A DNA stretch of 64,000 nucleotides from Marinilabiliaceae bacterium ANBcel2 (lineage in GTDB: Bacteria; Bacteroidota; Bacteroidia; Bacteroidales; Marinilabiliaceae): positions 372,001 to 436,000 of the forward strand of contig JARULA010000001.1 of assembly GCA_029688995.1 (NCBI GenBank), written 5' to 3'. The position numbers and the translations under genes are program-made. Of the stretch, positions 19,601-29,338 are shown in pieces (within the stretch, counting starts at the first letter, position 1; the number at the start of each line of letters is the position of its first letter). The notes beneath the pieces are model-generated. The model ran no database searches. It was given only the letters and a program-made list of their open reading frames with translations, and was not told the origin of the DNA.

Positions 19601-22057
19601 ATGCAGATAAGAAAAACTGTGAATCAAATGCCGTTGACATCTGACATAGATCTTAGTTTTGAAGATTTTAAAAATGAGGTTTTAAACGACTATAAATTAG
19701 CTCATTTAAGCAGACAAATGAGTAATATAGCCCGAAAAGAGGTGCTTTCGGGAAAAGCAAAGTTTGGAATTTTTGGTGACGGAAAAGAGGTGGCACAAAT
19801 TGCTATGGCTAAGCAATTTTTTAATGGAGACTGGAGGTCGGGATACTATCGTGATCAAACTTTTATGTTGGCTACAGGAATGTTAACTCCTGAAAGGTTT
19901 TTTGCAATGGTTTATGGTCAAACAAACACAGATTTAAATCCCGATAACGGAGGTCGCTCTTTTAATAACCATTTTGCAACTCGACTAATTGACAATAATG
20001 GAGAGTGGATTGATCAAACCAAAATAAAAATTTCCTCAGCCGATATTAGTCCGACTGCAGGTCAAATGCCCAGGGCGGTCGGACTGGCTTTGGCATCACG
20101 CATATACCGTAAAAGTAAAGAGCTTAACTTATACAATAAAAAGTTTAGCAATGGAGGTAATGAGGTGGTTTTTGCTACAATTGGAGATGGAAGCACCTCT
20201 GAGGGGCACTTTTTTGAAACATTAAACTCGGCAGCGGTAAATCAAATACCTATGGCTGTTTCGGTATGGGACGATGGTTATGCAATATCGGTTCCGGTTA
20301 AACAACAAACAGTTAAAGAGAGTATCTCTAAAGCTCTTAAAGGGTTTGAAAAAAGTATCAACGGAAAAAGCGGAATACATATAATAAGAGCCAAAGGATG
20401 GGATTATGCCGGCTTATGCCAGGCATATGAACAGGGGATAAAAAAATGCAGGGAAGAGCACACTCCCGTTCTATTTCACATTGAAGAGCTAACTCAACCT
20501 AACGGCCACTCAACATCCGGATCACACCAAAGATACAAAAACAGCGAAAGAATTGAGTGGGAGCAAAAACATGATGCTATTTTAAAGATGAAACAATGGA
20601 TTTTATCTGCAGCAATAGCATCACAAGAGGAGTTAACTCAAATTGAAGCGGCAGCTGCTAACGAGGCCCGCATAGCACAAAAAAAAGCTTATAACGACTA
20701 CCTAACCCCTATAATTCGCGAAAGAGACGAACTTGTTAACCTGGTTAAAAACAAAAGCTGTATATGTGATAAAAGCAAGGATAAAGAGACCAGTTCTATT
20801 ATAGATAATTTAATGGGAGTGCACGTTATAAACCGAAAAGAGGTTTTAAGTTCGGCACGTAAAATATTAAGAAATGTTTGCGCTTCGTGTAAAAAGAGTA
20901 ACGGACTAAAACCGGTATTAAAAAAATGGGTTAATAACTATCGTAATAACGGATATAATCTCTACTCAAAATATCTTTACGATGAGCATGAGAGTGAGAC
21001 TCAAAATGTAAAAAGAGTTGACCCAATCTATAGTAGTGAAAAAAGTAGTATTCCCGCGAGAGAGATTCTACGTGATAATTTTGATGCGATTCTGAGTAAG
21101 GATCCCACAGTTGTTCTGTTTGGCGAAGATGTAGGTCAACTAGGTGGTGTAAATCAAACCTTAGAGGGATTACAAAATAAATATGGAAACTTAAGAGTTT
21201 TTGATACCGGATTAAGGGAGACAACAATTGCAGGAAAAGCAATAGGTCTGGCCCTTAGAGGTTTTAAACCAATTGCTGAAATACAATACTTTGACTATCT
21301 ATTATATGCACTGCAAACAATAAGTGACGATGTTGCGACTTTGCATTATCGGACTAAAGGCGGACAAAAAGCTCCTCTTATTATAAGTACGCGTGGACAC
21401 AGGCTTGAGGGGCCCTGGCATGCAGGATCGCCTCTAAGTATGATAATTAATTCAGTAAGGGGGATGTATGTATGTGTTCCTCGTAACATGACTCAGGCAG
21501 CAGCATTTTACAATACTATGTTAGCATGGGCTAACCCGGCAATTATTATTGAACCCCTGAATGGATATCGCCTTCATGAACCCAGACCCGAAAACCCGGG
21601 TGAATATACTCTTGAGCCGGGAATACCAGAAATAATTAAAGAGGGTAAAGATGTCACTATTGTAACATACGGATCGTGCGTAAGAATAGCTGTTGAAGCT
21701 GTTAACCAGCTTAAAGATATTGGTATAAATGCAGAATTGATAGATGTTCAAACACTTTTGCCATTCGACACCTATGGGATAATAAATAAATCACTTGAAA
21801 AGAGCAGTCGTATTATATTTTTTGATGAAGATGTTCCTGGTGGAGCAACTGCATATATGATGCAAAAAGTAATAGAGGAGAGAAAAGGATTCTATGATCT
21901 TGACATTGCCCCGGTTACTGTTACTGCAAAAGAGCATCGCCCGGCATACGGTACCGATGGAGACTATTTTAGTAAACCAAATGCTGAGGATCTTTATGAA
22001 GCTGTGTATGATTTAATGAATGAGCTCACACCGGGAAAATATCCCCCCATATATTAA
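19601..22057 (+). CDS. 2-oxoacid dehydrogenase E1 component, alpha and beta subunits fused
   Basis: 818 residues, combining the two TPP-dependent E1 subunits. The alpha half (about 30-400) has the TPP motif GDGSTSEG (residues 195-202) and the G.N.H-type start of the active-site channel. The beta half (from about residue 480) has REILRDNFDAIL.., FGEDVGQLGG, GLRE..IAGKAIGLAL and the C-terminal transketolase domain. It decarboxylates a branched-chain or related 2-oxoacid and passes the acyl group to an E2 lipoyl protein; exact substrate not decidable here. No E2 or E3 gene is adjacent. Between the halves is a Cys-containing linker (CICDKS.., NVCASCKKS). A TACTTTTG box at 19592-19599 lies right before this ATG, so a start at Met10 (19628) is also possible. 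Confidence 0.9.
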   Translation: MQIRKTVNQMPLTSDIDLSFEDFKNEVLNDYKLAHLSRQMSNIARKEVLSGKAKFGIFGDGKEVAQIAMAKQFFNGDWRSGYYRDQTFMLATGMLTPERFFAMVYGQTNTDLNPDNGGRSFNNHFATRLIDNNGEWIDQTKIKISSADISPTAGQMPRAVGLALASRIYRKSKELNLYNKKFSNGGNEVVFATIGDGSTSEGHFFETLNSAAVNQIPMAVSVWDDGYAISVPVKQQTVKESISKALKGFEKSINGKSGIHIIRAKGWDYAGLCQAYEQGIKKCREEHTPVLFHIEELTQPNGHSTSGSHQRYKNSERIEWEQKHDAILKMKQWILSAAIASQEELTQIEAAAANEARIAQKKAYNDYLTPIIRERDELVNLVKNKSCICDKSKDKETSSIIDNLMGVHVINRKEVLSSARKILRNVCASCKKSNGLKPVLKKWVNNYRNNGYNLYSKYLYDEHESETQNVKRVDPIYSSEKSSIPAREILRDNFDAILSKDPTVVLFGEDVGQLGGVNQTLEGLQNKYGNLRVFDTGLRETTIAGKAIGLALRGFKPIAEIQYFDYLLYALQTISDDVATLHYRTKGGQKAPLIISTRGHRLEGPWHAGSPLSMIINSVRGMYVCVPRNMTQAAAFYNTMLAWANPAIIIEPLNGYRLHEPRPENPGEYTLEPGIPEIIKEGKDVTIVTYGSCVRIAVEAVNQLKDIGINAELIDVQTLLPFDTYGIINKSLEKSSRIIFFDEDVPGGATAYMMQKVIEERKGFYDLDIAPVTVTAKEHRPAYGTDGDYFSKPNAEDLYEAVYDLMNELTPGKYPPIY

Positions 22058-22101
22058 TAACTCAAAACAACTTATATAAATAGAAAAATCAATTAAAAGA
22101 G

Positions 22102-24174
22102 TTACTTTTTTAATATGGGAATAGAAAAGATAAACCGGGACCATTGATTTTCACAAGAGTCAACAGAAATGTCTCCATCCATTAATTCAACAAGCTTTTT
22201 AACAATAGAAAGCCCCAAACCACTCCCTCCGTGATGAGATGAGATCTCTGTTTCGGCCTGAGAAAATCTCTCAAAAATAAAGGTCCGTTTATCTGCGGGG
22301 ATACCTATTCCTGTATCATAAACTTCAAAAAAGATTATACCATCCCTGACCGAATTAACCCCAAATACAATTTTTCCTTTTTTAGTAAATTTTACAGCAT
22401 TATCAAGTAGGTTTATAAAAATTTGATTTAGCCGATGCTCATCAGTTTCAACAATAAGATCTTTATGATGCTTTTTTACTATAAGACTCACCTCTTTTTT
22501 ATCCAAATCAACCATTTTTTTTCTATACAGAATAAAAATCCTATCCAATACCTTATTAACATCTACGCTGTTATACTCAATGTCAAGCTGACCGGTCTCA
22601 AGCCTTGATAAATCCAAAATATCATCAATAATCCGCATCAAACTCTCTGCGCTGCGATTAATTATATCTGAAAATGATTTTTTTGTGATATTATCAAGAG
22701 TATCATCAGTTGTTAAAAGTGATGTAAAACCCAATATCCCGTTAAGAGGTGTTCTTATTTCATGACTCATATTAGCTAAAAAGGCTGACTTTAACCGGTC
22801 ATTCTCTTCAGCTTTCTCTTTAGCATACATAAGTTGATTGAGAATTGATTTGCGTTCGGTTATATCATGCACTATCAAATAAGACAATGATTTACCCCTT
22901 ACCATAATTTCACTATGAAAAACCTCAACATCTTTTATTGTACCATCTGCAAGCCTTTGCTTACCTTCTATAACATCACCTCTTAAACCTTTTACTCTGT
23001 TAAGAATTATATCAACCTCTTTTTCATCTTTTACCGACAAATCATGTATCCTCAATGATATTAAAGTATCATAATCATACCCGTAAAAATTGACAGCTGC
23101 GCGATTAGCATTTATAATAGCACCAGTATCGGGATCAATGATTAGGTGAATTGCAGTGTGCTCCTCAAAAAGCGATCGAAACTGCTCCTCCCTCTCCTCT
23201 AAAACCTTTTGGCGATTTCGCTCTTTCGATTGATCTCTAAAAACAATTACTACGCCGGTAATATTACCACTTGAATCAATTATTGGGGCACCACTATCGG
23301 CAATAGGAATCTCCCGATTATCCCGGGAGACTAAAATGGTATGATTTGCTAATCCAACCACCAAACCACTTTCAAGAACCTTGTCGGCAGGTGATTTAAC
23401 CACCTGACGACTATCTTCATTTATAATATTAAATACATTATGAATATTCTCTCCCCTTGCATCCTCCTCACGCCAGCCTGTTAATTTCTCTGCAACATTA
23501 TTAAGCCTTTCAACCACCCCCATACGATCAGTTGTTATTACCCCATCTCCAATACTATAAAAAGTTGTTCTAAAGATAGCCTCCGACTCTTTCACCTTTC
23601 TCATTGCAATTATACGATGTTCTTCATTACGCATCAACATTGCAATTAAGAAAAACCCAAAAGGAAATATAAAAAGTACCGGCATCCATATATTTTTGAT
23701 TATCTCTAATCCCATGGGCCATGGAAATATTAACTGACTAAGAAGCATAAATAAATGAATTACTACACCAATTAACCAGAGCATTATGGGTTTAACCTCT
23801 TCAACTCTTCTTTTATAATAAATATGAAAAAAGTAGCCTGTTGCAGTACATAAAATCAAAGTGGAAAGACCTGGAAACATTCCAACTCCACCTAAATTTA
23901 TACGATAAGCAGATGATATCAAAAGAGAAATTAAAGCAGGAATACCACCACCAAACAGCCCGGCCAATCCTGCAACAATAGAACGACCATCATAAATAAC
24001 TCCTTCATCATAAACAAAAGGAGCCATCATGCCTGCTACAGAGATTAAACCAAACCAAATTCCGGTAAAAACTTTATATAGCAACAAGTTCCTGGTTCTA
24101 TGCTGTATAAAAACACCGTAAAGAACCGAAAGAGCAATTAAAAGAGCAGCATTTTTAATCAATTCTGCTACCAT
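22102..24174 (-). CDS. Membrane sensor histidine kinase with 5TM, two PAS, HisKA and ATPase domains
   Basis: 690 residues. About 190 N-terminal residues are transmembrane and resemble the 5TM receptor of LytS-type sensors (GLAGLFGGG..ALISLLIS..R). Two PAS domains follow (about 195-320, 325-445). The HisKA box NMSHEIRTPLNG contains the phosphoacceptor at about His471, and the ATPase domain has DNAVKF (N box), DTGIGIP (G1) and GSGLGLSIVKKL (G2). No receiver domain is fused and no response regulator gene is adjacent, so it is an orphan in this window; it would phosphorylate a partner elsewhere. Signal unknown. It is encoded 42 bp downstream of the RND permease gene on the same strand and may be co-transcribed. 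Confidence 0.93.
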   Translation of the reverse strand: MVAELIKNAALLIALSVLYGVFIQHRTRNLLLYKVFTGIWFGLISVAGMMAPFVYDEGVIYDGRSIVAGLAGLFGGGIPALISLLISSAYRINLGGVGMFPGLSTLILCTATGYFFHIYYKRRVEEVKPIMLWLIGVVIHLFMLLSQLIFPWPMGLEIIKNIWMPVLFIFPFGFFLIAMLMRNEEHRIIAMRKVKESEAIFRTTFYSIGDGVITTDRMGVVERLNNVAEKLTGWREEDARGENIHNVFNIINEDSRQVVKSPADKVLESGLVVGLANHTILVSRDNREIPIADSGAPIIDSSGNITGVVIVFRDQSKERNRQKVLEEREEQFRSLFEEHTAIHLIIDPDTGAIINANRAAVNFYGYDYDTLISLRIHDLSVKDEKEVDIILNRVKGLRGDVIEGKQRLADGTIKDVEVFHSEIMVRGKSLSYLIVHDITERKSILNQLMYAKEKAEENDRLKSAFLANMSHEIRTPLNGILGFTSLLTTDDTLDNITKKSFSDIINRSAESLMRIIDDILDLSRLETGQLDIEYNSVDVNKVLDRIFILYRKKMVDLDKKEVSLIVKKHHKDLIVETDEHRLNQIFINLLDNAVKFTKKGKIVFGVNSVRDGIIFFEVYDTGIGIPADKRTFIFERFSQAETEISSHHGGSGLGLSIVKKLVELMDGDISVDSCENQWSRFIFSIPILKK

Positions 24175-24216
24175 AAATATAAAAACATCAGTTATTACTT
24201 ATACAATATACTATAT

Positions 24217-27200
24217 TTATTGATTAAAAGTTTTTGTTAACCTGCTTTTTATATCATGAAAAATAACATAAACCCCCGGCAATAAAACTAATGTAATAAA
24301 AGTTCCTGCAAGTAACCCCCCGGTAACAGCTAATGCAAGAGGTTGAAGTAACTCTGATCCCTCTCCTATTGCTAATGCTAATGGCAACATACCTAACACT
24401 GTAGTTAATGTAGTCATTAAAACAGGTCGCAACCTTATACCCCCGGCTTCAGCGACAGCCTCCTCTACAGTGGCTCCACCATTATTCATAGCATTATCAG
24501 CAAACTCAACAAGCAATATTCCATTATTAATAACTATTCCAATTAAAAATATTACTCCCAACAACACCGGCGCAGTTAAAGCTATTCCACTTAACCATAC
24601 AATTAATGCCACTCCTATAATAGCAAATGGTAAAGTTGAGATGATTATTAACGGACTAGAAAGTTTTTCATACTGAATAGCCATTACTACAAAAACAAAA
24701 AAGAGTGCTAAAAAAATTGCCAAATTAATAGAACGATTTGTCTCTTCAATAGTATCGGCTTCTCCACTAAAAACCAATCCATAACCATCGGGTAAATCAT
24801 AATTTGTGAGTCTGTTACGTACATCCTCATTAACTTCGCCTACAGTTGCTTCATCTCTGTTAACAGTAATATTAACCCGAACTATTCTCACCTGATTTAA
24901 ACGCTCAATATGAGCCGGGGTCATCCTGTTCTCAAAAGAGGCAACACTGCCTAAATTTATATAGCGGCCATCAGCTGCCAATAGTGGAATATTTTCAATG
25001 TCGCGAACTGAACCTGTTATAGAGCGGGGCATTCGCACCCTAATGTTATATTCAAATCCTCCGGTCACATATTTTGAGGGTACTGCTCCATCTATTGCTG
25101 AATGTAAAGTTTGCCCTATATCACCAACCGACACACCCAAATCGGAACTCTGTTCATCATCAGGAATTATAACAACCTGAGGTATCTGCTCCTCCCTGCC
25201 TATTTGAATACTCCCTATTCCATCAACTCCTTCTAAACGAGATAAAATATCTCTTGCAGTTGAGTCAAGAATATCAAGATCCTCCCCGGTTACACCAATA
25301 ACAATATCATCATCAGCTAATGAAGTTTGAAGTCCTTCAATACGCGGCCCCCGTATCCTCTTTTGAATAAGAGGAAGTGCAAGCTCATCAATTTTATCAG
25401 AAAACTCTGATGTCCATTTTTCAGCACTATAACCTCTTCTTTCTCCAGATGGGGTTAACTGTACAACCATATCAATCATTCCGCCTCTTATAGACAACTG
25501 ACCTCCTCTAAAATACCCGCCAGATGTAAAGTACCAGTTATCAATATGTGGCATCCTGGCTATCTCTTCTTCAATCATTTTACCTACCTCAAAAGTGGGT
25601 TCGGGAGGTGTACCCAAAGGAAGAGTAAACCTCATGGTTATTCTGCCATCATCAACAGGTGGAAAAAATCCGGTTCCTCGACTTTGAAGAATAAAAAGGC
25701 TGCCTACAAATGCAGCAACAAAAAGAGTAAGTAGAATATACCTGCGTTTAATAACTACAGGAATAGCTTTTTTATAAAATGATGATAATCTAACTATCGG
25801 CTTATGCAATAGAGCTCTATTACCATTTAATACCGATATTTTACCTGTAAAGAGAATTGTTAAAACAGGAACTAATGTGACAGCAACAAACAGAGATGCC
25901 AAAATTGCAAATGATATAGTAAGAATCAACTCTTGAAATATAAGAGCAGCCATACCTGTAATTAAAAGGAAAGGCAATACAGCAGCAAGATTGGTCATTG
26001 TACCTGCAATCACAGCCGAATAAACCTCACTAACACCTTTTGCTGCAGCCTCTTTAATTGAAGTTCCTGACTTTTCCTGATACCTAAATATATTCTCTAA
26101 AATCACCAGTCCGTTATCAATAAGCAATCCCACACCAAGAGCAAGTCCTCCTAAACTCATTACATTGAGGGTTAATCCTCCTGCAGTCATCATCAAAAAA
26201 GCGGCTAAAATTACTATCGGAAGAGTTAATCCAATAATAACAGATCGTCGTACACTTCCTAAAAAAAGGTAAATAACCACCATTGCTAATAACCCGCCAG
26301 CAATTGCAGCAGTAGCAACCGAATTAACCGAAGATCGAATAAAAAAAGATTCATCCCGTATCGATTCATACTCTACCCCTTCAGGAATAAAGCCCGAACT
26401 ACTAAGCTCATCAAGCCTCGATTGCAATCCATCTATAATTTCCACGGTATTGGCTTCGGGCTGCTTCATTATTGTAACCTGTACCGCTTCCATCCCTTTA
26501 AAACGAGCAAAAAGTCTTTGCTCCCTGTGACTATCGTCAACAGTAGCTACATTTGTTAACTTAATACGTTGATTGGTTCCCGGTAAATTTATAAGGGTTG
26601 TTGCAACTTGATTTGCATTTTTATATCGGCTTTCGGTTCTTGCCAAAACATCATACTCTCCTGAGGTTATATTTCCCGAAGCAATATCAACATTGCGGGC
26701 TGCTATTGCTGTTGTTATATTATCCAATGTTAAACCATAAGATCGTAACTGCTCGGGATCAACTACTACATCAATTTCTCGCTCTCTTCCTCCTGCAACA
26801 TCAACCGAACCGGTTCCGGGAACAGTTAAAAGCTGGGGAACAAGTTGATGATCTATCCAGTCACGCAACTCAACAGGTCCCATAACTGAAGAGCTAAAAG
26901 CCAATTCATAAATAGCACTCTGTGAAGGATCCATCTTCATCAATCTGGGGGGGTCAATTCCATCGGGAAGCTCAGCTCTTGCACGTTCAAGTTGACGAGC
27001 AGCATCTTGCAAAGCAGGGTCGATTTGAGTGCCCGGCTCAAAATACATCTCAATATATGATCTACCCTCCGAAGCTCTACCATGTATCTCAGCAAGATTT
27101 TCGGTTGCCGATAAATTCCTTTCTAAAATACGGGTAACCTGCTCCTCAATAACCTCGGGGGTAACTCCGGAATAGTTAACAACTACTCTGATATGAGGAA

Positions 27201-27342
27201 AATCAGCTTCGGGTAATAAGCTTACAGGCAAACGCCCCTGAAACAAAACCCCCAAAACAACTATGACTGCTGCCAAAGAAAGAGTAGCAATTGGTCTTTT
27301 TATTGCTTTAACAGAAATATTTTCTCTACTCTCTAAATCCAT
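24217..27342 (-). CDS. RND efflux transporter permease (AcrB/HAE1-like)
   Basis: About 1041 residues from the chosen start. Typical RND layout: TM1 after KRPIATLSLAAVIVVLGV, a large periplasmic loop (FPHIRVVVNYSGVTPEVIEEQVT), TM2-6 with LGGLALGVGLLIDNGLVILENI, a second large loop, and TM8-12 with GVIFLIGIVINNGILLVEFA. The conserved Asp of TM4 is present (LIDNG). It would export drugs, lipids or metals by proton antiport with the lipoprotein adaptor encoded just upstream; no TolC-like outer-membrane gene is in the window. Start: I prefer ATG at 27342 (MDLESREN..), leaving a 17-bp overlap with the adaptor gene; an in-frame ATG at 27381 would overlap by 56 bp. Confidence 0.94.
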   Translation of the reverse strand: MDLESRENISVKAIKRPIATLSLAAVIVVLGVLFQGRLPVSLLPEADFPHIRVVVNYSGVTPEVIEEQVTRILERNLSATENLAEIHGRASEGRSYIEMYFEPGTQIDPALQDAARQLERARAELPDGIDPPRLMKMDPSQSAIYELAFSSSVMGPVELRDWIDHQLVPQLLTVPGTGSVDVAGGREREIDVVVDPEQLRSYGLTLDNITTAIAARNVDIASGNITSGEYDVLARTESRYKNANQVATTLINLPGTNQRIKLTNVATVDDSHREQRLFARFKGMEAVQVTIMKQPEANTVEIIDGLQSRLDELSSSGFIPEGVEYESIRDESFFIRSSVNSVATAAIAGGLLAMVVIYLFLGSVRRSVIIGLTLPIVILAAFLMMTAGGLTLNVMSLGGLALGVGLLIDNGLVILENIFRYQEKSGTSIKEAAAKGVSEVYSAVIAGTMTNLAAVLPFLLITGMAALIFQELILTISFAILASLFVAVTLVPVLTILFTGKISVLNGNRALLHKPIVRLSSFYKKAIPVVIKRRYILLTLFVAAFVGSLFILQSRGTGFFPPVDDGRITMRFTLPLGTPPEPTFEVGKMIEEEIARMPHIDNWYFTSGGYFRGGQLSIRGGMIDMVVQLTPSGERRGYSAEKWTSEFSDKIDELALPLIQKRIRGPRIEGLQTSLADDDIVIGVTGEDLDILDSTARDILSRLEGVDGIGSIQIGREEQIPQVVIIPDDEQSSDLGVSVGDIGQTLHSAIDGAVPSKYVTGGFEYNIRVRMPRSITGSVRDIENIPLLAADGRYINLGSVASFENRMTPAHIERLNQVRIVRVNITVNRDEATVGEVNEDVRNRLTNYDLPDGYGLVFSGEADTIEETNRSINLAIFLALFFVFVVMAIQYEKLSSPLIIISTLPFAIIGVALIVWLSGIALTAPVLLGVIFLIGIVINNGILLVEFADNAMNNGGATVEEAVAEAGGIRLRPVLMTTLTTVLGMLPLALAIGEGSELLQPLALAVTGGLLAGTFITLVLLPGVYVIFHDIKSRLTKTFNQ

Positions 27343-28393
27343 ATCTTCTGAATTTACCTGTAACATTAACCTTTTGATCATCCTCTAACATATCCAAACC
27401 ACCGGCAACAACCTGCTCCCCTGCACTTAATCCCTCAACAATCTCAATCCATCCATCTCGTTCAACCCCAATTTTTACATCTCTTTTTTCAATCAGCTTC
27501 TCTTGATTTACAACAAATACAGTAGTTTTTTCACCATTATGCTGAACCGACTCTGAGGGAAGAGCTACAACATCACTTCTATGATCAGTTATAAAATTAA
27601 CCCGCCCAAGATAACCCGGACGGACAGGAAAATCATCATTTTGCAAAATCTCAACTTCAACAGTAAATAATCGGGTAACCCTATCGGCCGAAGGATAAAT
27701 GCGTCGAATAACCCCATTTAACTCTACCTGATCGTATACATCAAATGATAACAACAGAGAGTCTCCCTTTTGTAGCCCAACTACATCTTTTTCAGACAAA
27801 CCGGGACGTAATACAAGCAGATCATGATTTTCTATTGTATAAACCCTCTCATTTTGAGAAACGGTAGTACCCATTTCAACCAGCTTATCTGTAATAACAC
27901 CATTAATGGGAGCTCGTATTTCACCATAACTAACTTCTGTTTGCCAAAATTCCAGCTCAGCACTATTCTGTTCATAACCCATTTTTGCCTTCTCAAGCTC
28001 TTCGGCACTAACAGCATCATTATTATATAAGTATTGAATTCTGTCAAAACGCTGCTTTGCCTCATTATATGTTGCAAGGGCATTTCTCAACTGTGACTCT
28101 TGTTTGCGAACATCTATATTAATTAACAACTCATCTTTATCAACCATATCTCCCTCCTCATAATTAAGAGTAATAACTTCACCATTTATAGAGGAGTTAA
28201 CATAAACACGCCTATAAGCAGTAACAGGTGCTGCTGCAACTCTATATGCTGATAAATCCTTAATTTCAACATCTGCAACATAAACATTTTGAGCAGACTC
28301 CTCTTCATAGGTGCTTCTACCATTTTTACATGCATTAAAAAAAGAGAGCATTAAAAGAGATATCAATAAATAAGTTAGAAATTTTATTGCCAT
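27326..28393 (-). CDS. RND efflux periplasmic adaptor lipoprotein (MFP/AcrA-like)
   Basis: 355 residues. Signal peptide with lipobox SFFNAC (Cys22), so it is membrane-anchored. Then come the barrel-sandwich half (NGEVITLNYEEGDMVDKDELLINID), an alpha-helical hairpin, the second lipoyl-like half (GEIRAPINGVITDKLVEMGTTV), a beta-barrel domain and the membrane-proximal domain (GLSAGEQVVAGGLDML). First gene of the efflux operon; the permease start overlaps its 3' end. A 22-bp palindrome lies in its promoter (28438-28459), suggesting control by a dimeric repressor. Confidence 0.93.
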   Translation of the reverse strand: MAIKFLTYLLISLLMLSFFNACKNGRSTYEEESAQNVYVADVEIKDLSAYRVAAAPVTAYRRVYVNSSINGEVITLNYEEGDMVDKDELLINIDVRKQESQLRNALATYNEAKQRFDRIQYLYNNDAVSAEELEKAKMGYEQNSAELEFWQTEVSYGEIRAPINGVITDKLVEMGTTVSQNERVYTIENHDLLVLRPGLSEKDVVGLQKGDSLLLSFDVYDQVELNGVIRRIYPSADRVTRLFTVEVEILQNDDFPVRPGYLGRVNFITDHRSDVVALPSESVQHNGEKTTVFVVNQEKLIEKRDVKIGVERDGWIEIVEGLSAGEQVVAGGLDMLEDDQKVNVTGKFRRYGFRE

Positions 28394-28431
28394 AACAATA
28401 TTGTTTAAACTTTAATATAAATAACACAAAA

Positions 28432-28462
28432 CAAATCGAATTTTGTTTAAACAAAATTCAAA
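28432..28462 (-). promoter_or_regulatory. RND operon promoter with operator-like palindrome
   Basis: Minus strand: TTTG (28459-28462), 19-bp spacer, TCGATTTG (28432-28439; one mismatch to TAnnTTTG). A perfect 22-bp palindrome, GAATTTTGTTT and its complement (28438-28459), fills the spacer. The core TTGTTTAAAC recurs at 28401-28410 in the leader. This layout is typical for repressor binding; the repressor is unknown and none is encoded next to the operon. Confidence 0.55.
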
Positions 28463-28616
28463 TATTAGTTGCATGTAATAGTATTAAATGTATAAAAAAA
28501 TCACATAAAAACTTTGTTAAATTTGATCATATGGTTGCCAATGGAAAATTTCTCTTGTATATTCATATATAAATGAATTCTATTTTAATCTTTATTAAAG
28601 TGGATTATAGCAGAAA

Positions 28617-28744
28617 GATGTGCCATGATAATGGCCCCCTGACAAAGCCAGAATCTTCTCATACAGGGGAATTTAATATAGACAAAAACCTGTAACTATT
28701 ATGACGAGCTGCATGTAACCAATAAAAAACAAATTTAGAGAGAG
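28617..28744 (+). other. Shared leader element, copy A (upstream of yqgE)
   Basis: Ordered conserved blocks match a copy on the opposite strand at 31878-31968: TGCCATGA (28621), AGCCA..TCTC..ACAGGGG (to 28669), ACTATTATGACGAG (28695-28708), CATGT (28712), AAAAACAAATT-TAGA just before the start codon. The distance from the third block to the ATG is 36 nt here and 35 nt in the other copy. It may be an RNA leader or a shared repeat-derived promoter region; function unknown. Confidence 0.55.
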
Positions 28745-29338
28745 ATGAAAAATATTGATTTAAATATATTTAAAAACATCCACACAGGACTTCACCCGGC
28801 AAAGGGGCGAGTGCTTATAGCAGAACCTTTTTTAGAAGGGCCCTACTTTTCAAGATCGATTATTCTATTAACAGAACATACAAAAGAGGGGTCAATCGGC
28901 TTTGTTCTTAATAAAGCAACCGATATATATCCTGATGAAATAATTGAGGATCTTCTTAATTTTAGGGGTGAACTGTTTGTGGGCGGACCGGTAGCTTCTA
29001 ACACTCTTCATTTTATTCATACTTTAGGAAAGCTTATACCGGGATCAAAAAAAATAACCTCTTCGATATATTGGGGTGGAAGTTTTGAGGATGTAAAAGA
29101 GCTTATTAATGAAGGTACAGCTAGCAGATCATCTGTTCGTTTTTTTGCAGGATATTCGGGATGGGCTCCCGGACAATTAGAGCATGAAATAGCCGAAAAA
29201 TCATGGATTGTTGCTTCGCTTGAAGATGCTATGATTATGGATGTTCAAAGTGAAAATTTATGGAGAGACAGCCTGAGTAAACTGGGAAGCAAATATAAAA
29301 CATGGACAAATTTCCCCAGCAACCCCACTTATAATTAA
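28745..29338 (+). CDS. YqgE/AlgH family protein (UPF0301)
   Basis: 197 residues, a full-length member: G.VLIAEPFLEGPYFSRSIILLTEH near the N-terminus, G.IGFVLNKAT, and the C-terminal FFAGYSGWAPGQLEHEI signature. The family is widespread in Gram-negative bacteria and its biochemical role is unclear (AlgH was linked to alginate regulation in Pseudomonas). Preceded by leader element A; its stop overlaps the convergent aminotransferase gene by 4 bp. Confidence 0.95.
   Translation: MKNIDLNIFKNIHTGLHPAKGRVLIAEPFLEGPYFSRSIILLTEHTKEGSIGFVLNKATDIYPDEIIEDLLNFRGELFVGGPVASNTLHFIHTLGKLIPGSKKITSSIYWGGSFEDVKELINEGTASRSSVRFFAGYSGWAPGQLEHEIAEKSWIVASLEDAMIMDVQSENLWRDSLSKLGSKYKTWTNFPSNPTYN

Noticed and set aside
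28438-28459. 22-bp palindrome as a terminator
   Set aside because: No T-run and no gene ending nearby; its place between promoter boxes fits an operator better.
28636-28671. CCCCTG..CAGGGG inverted repeat as a terminator hairpin
   Set aside because: 24-nt loop, no T-run, and it lies within the shared leader element.
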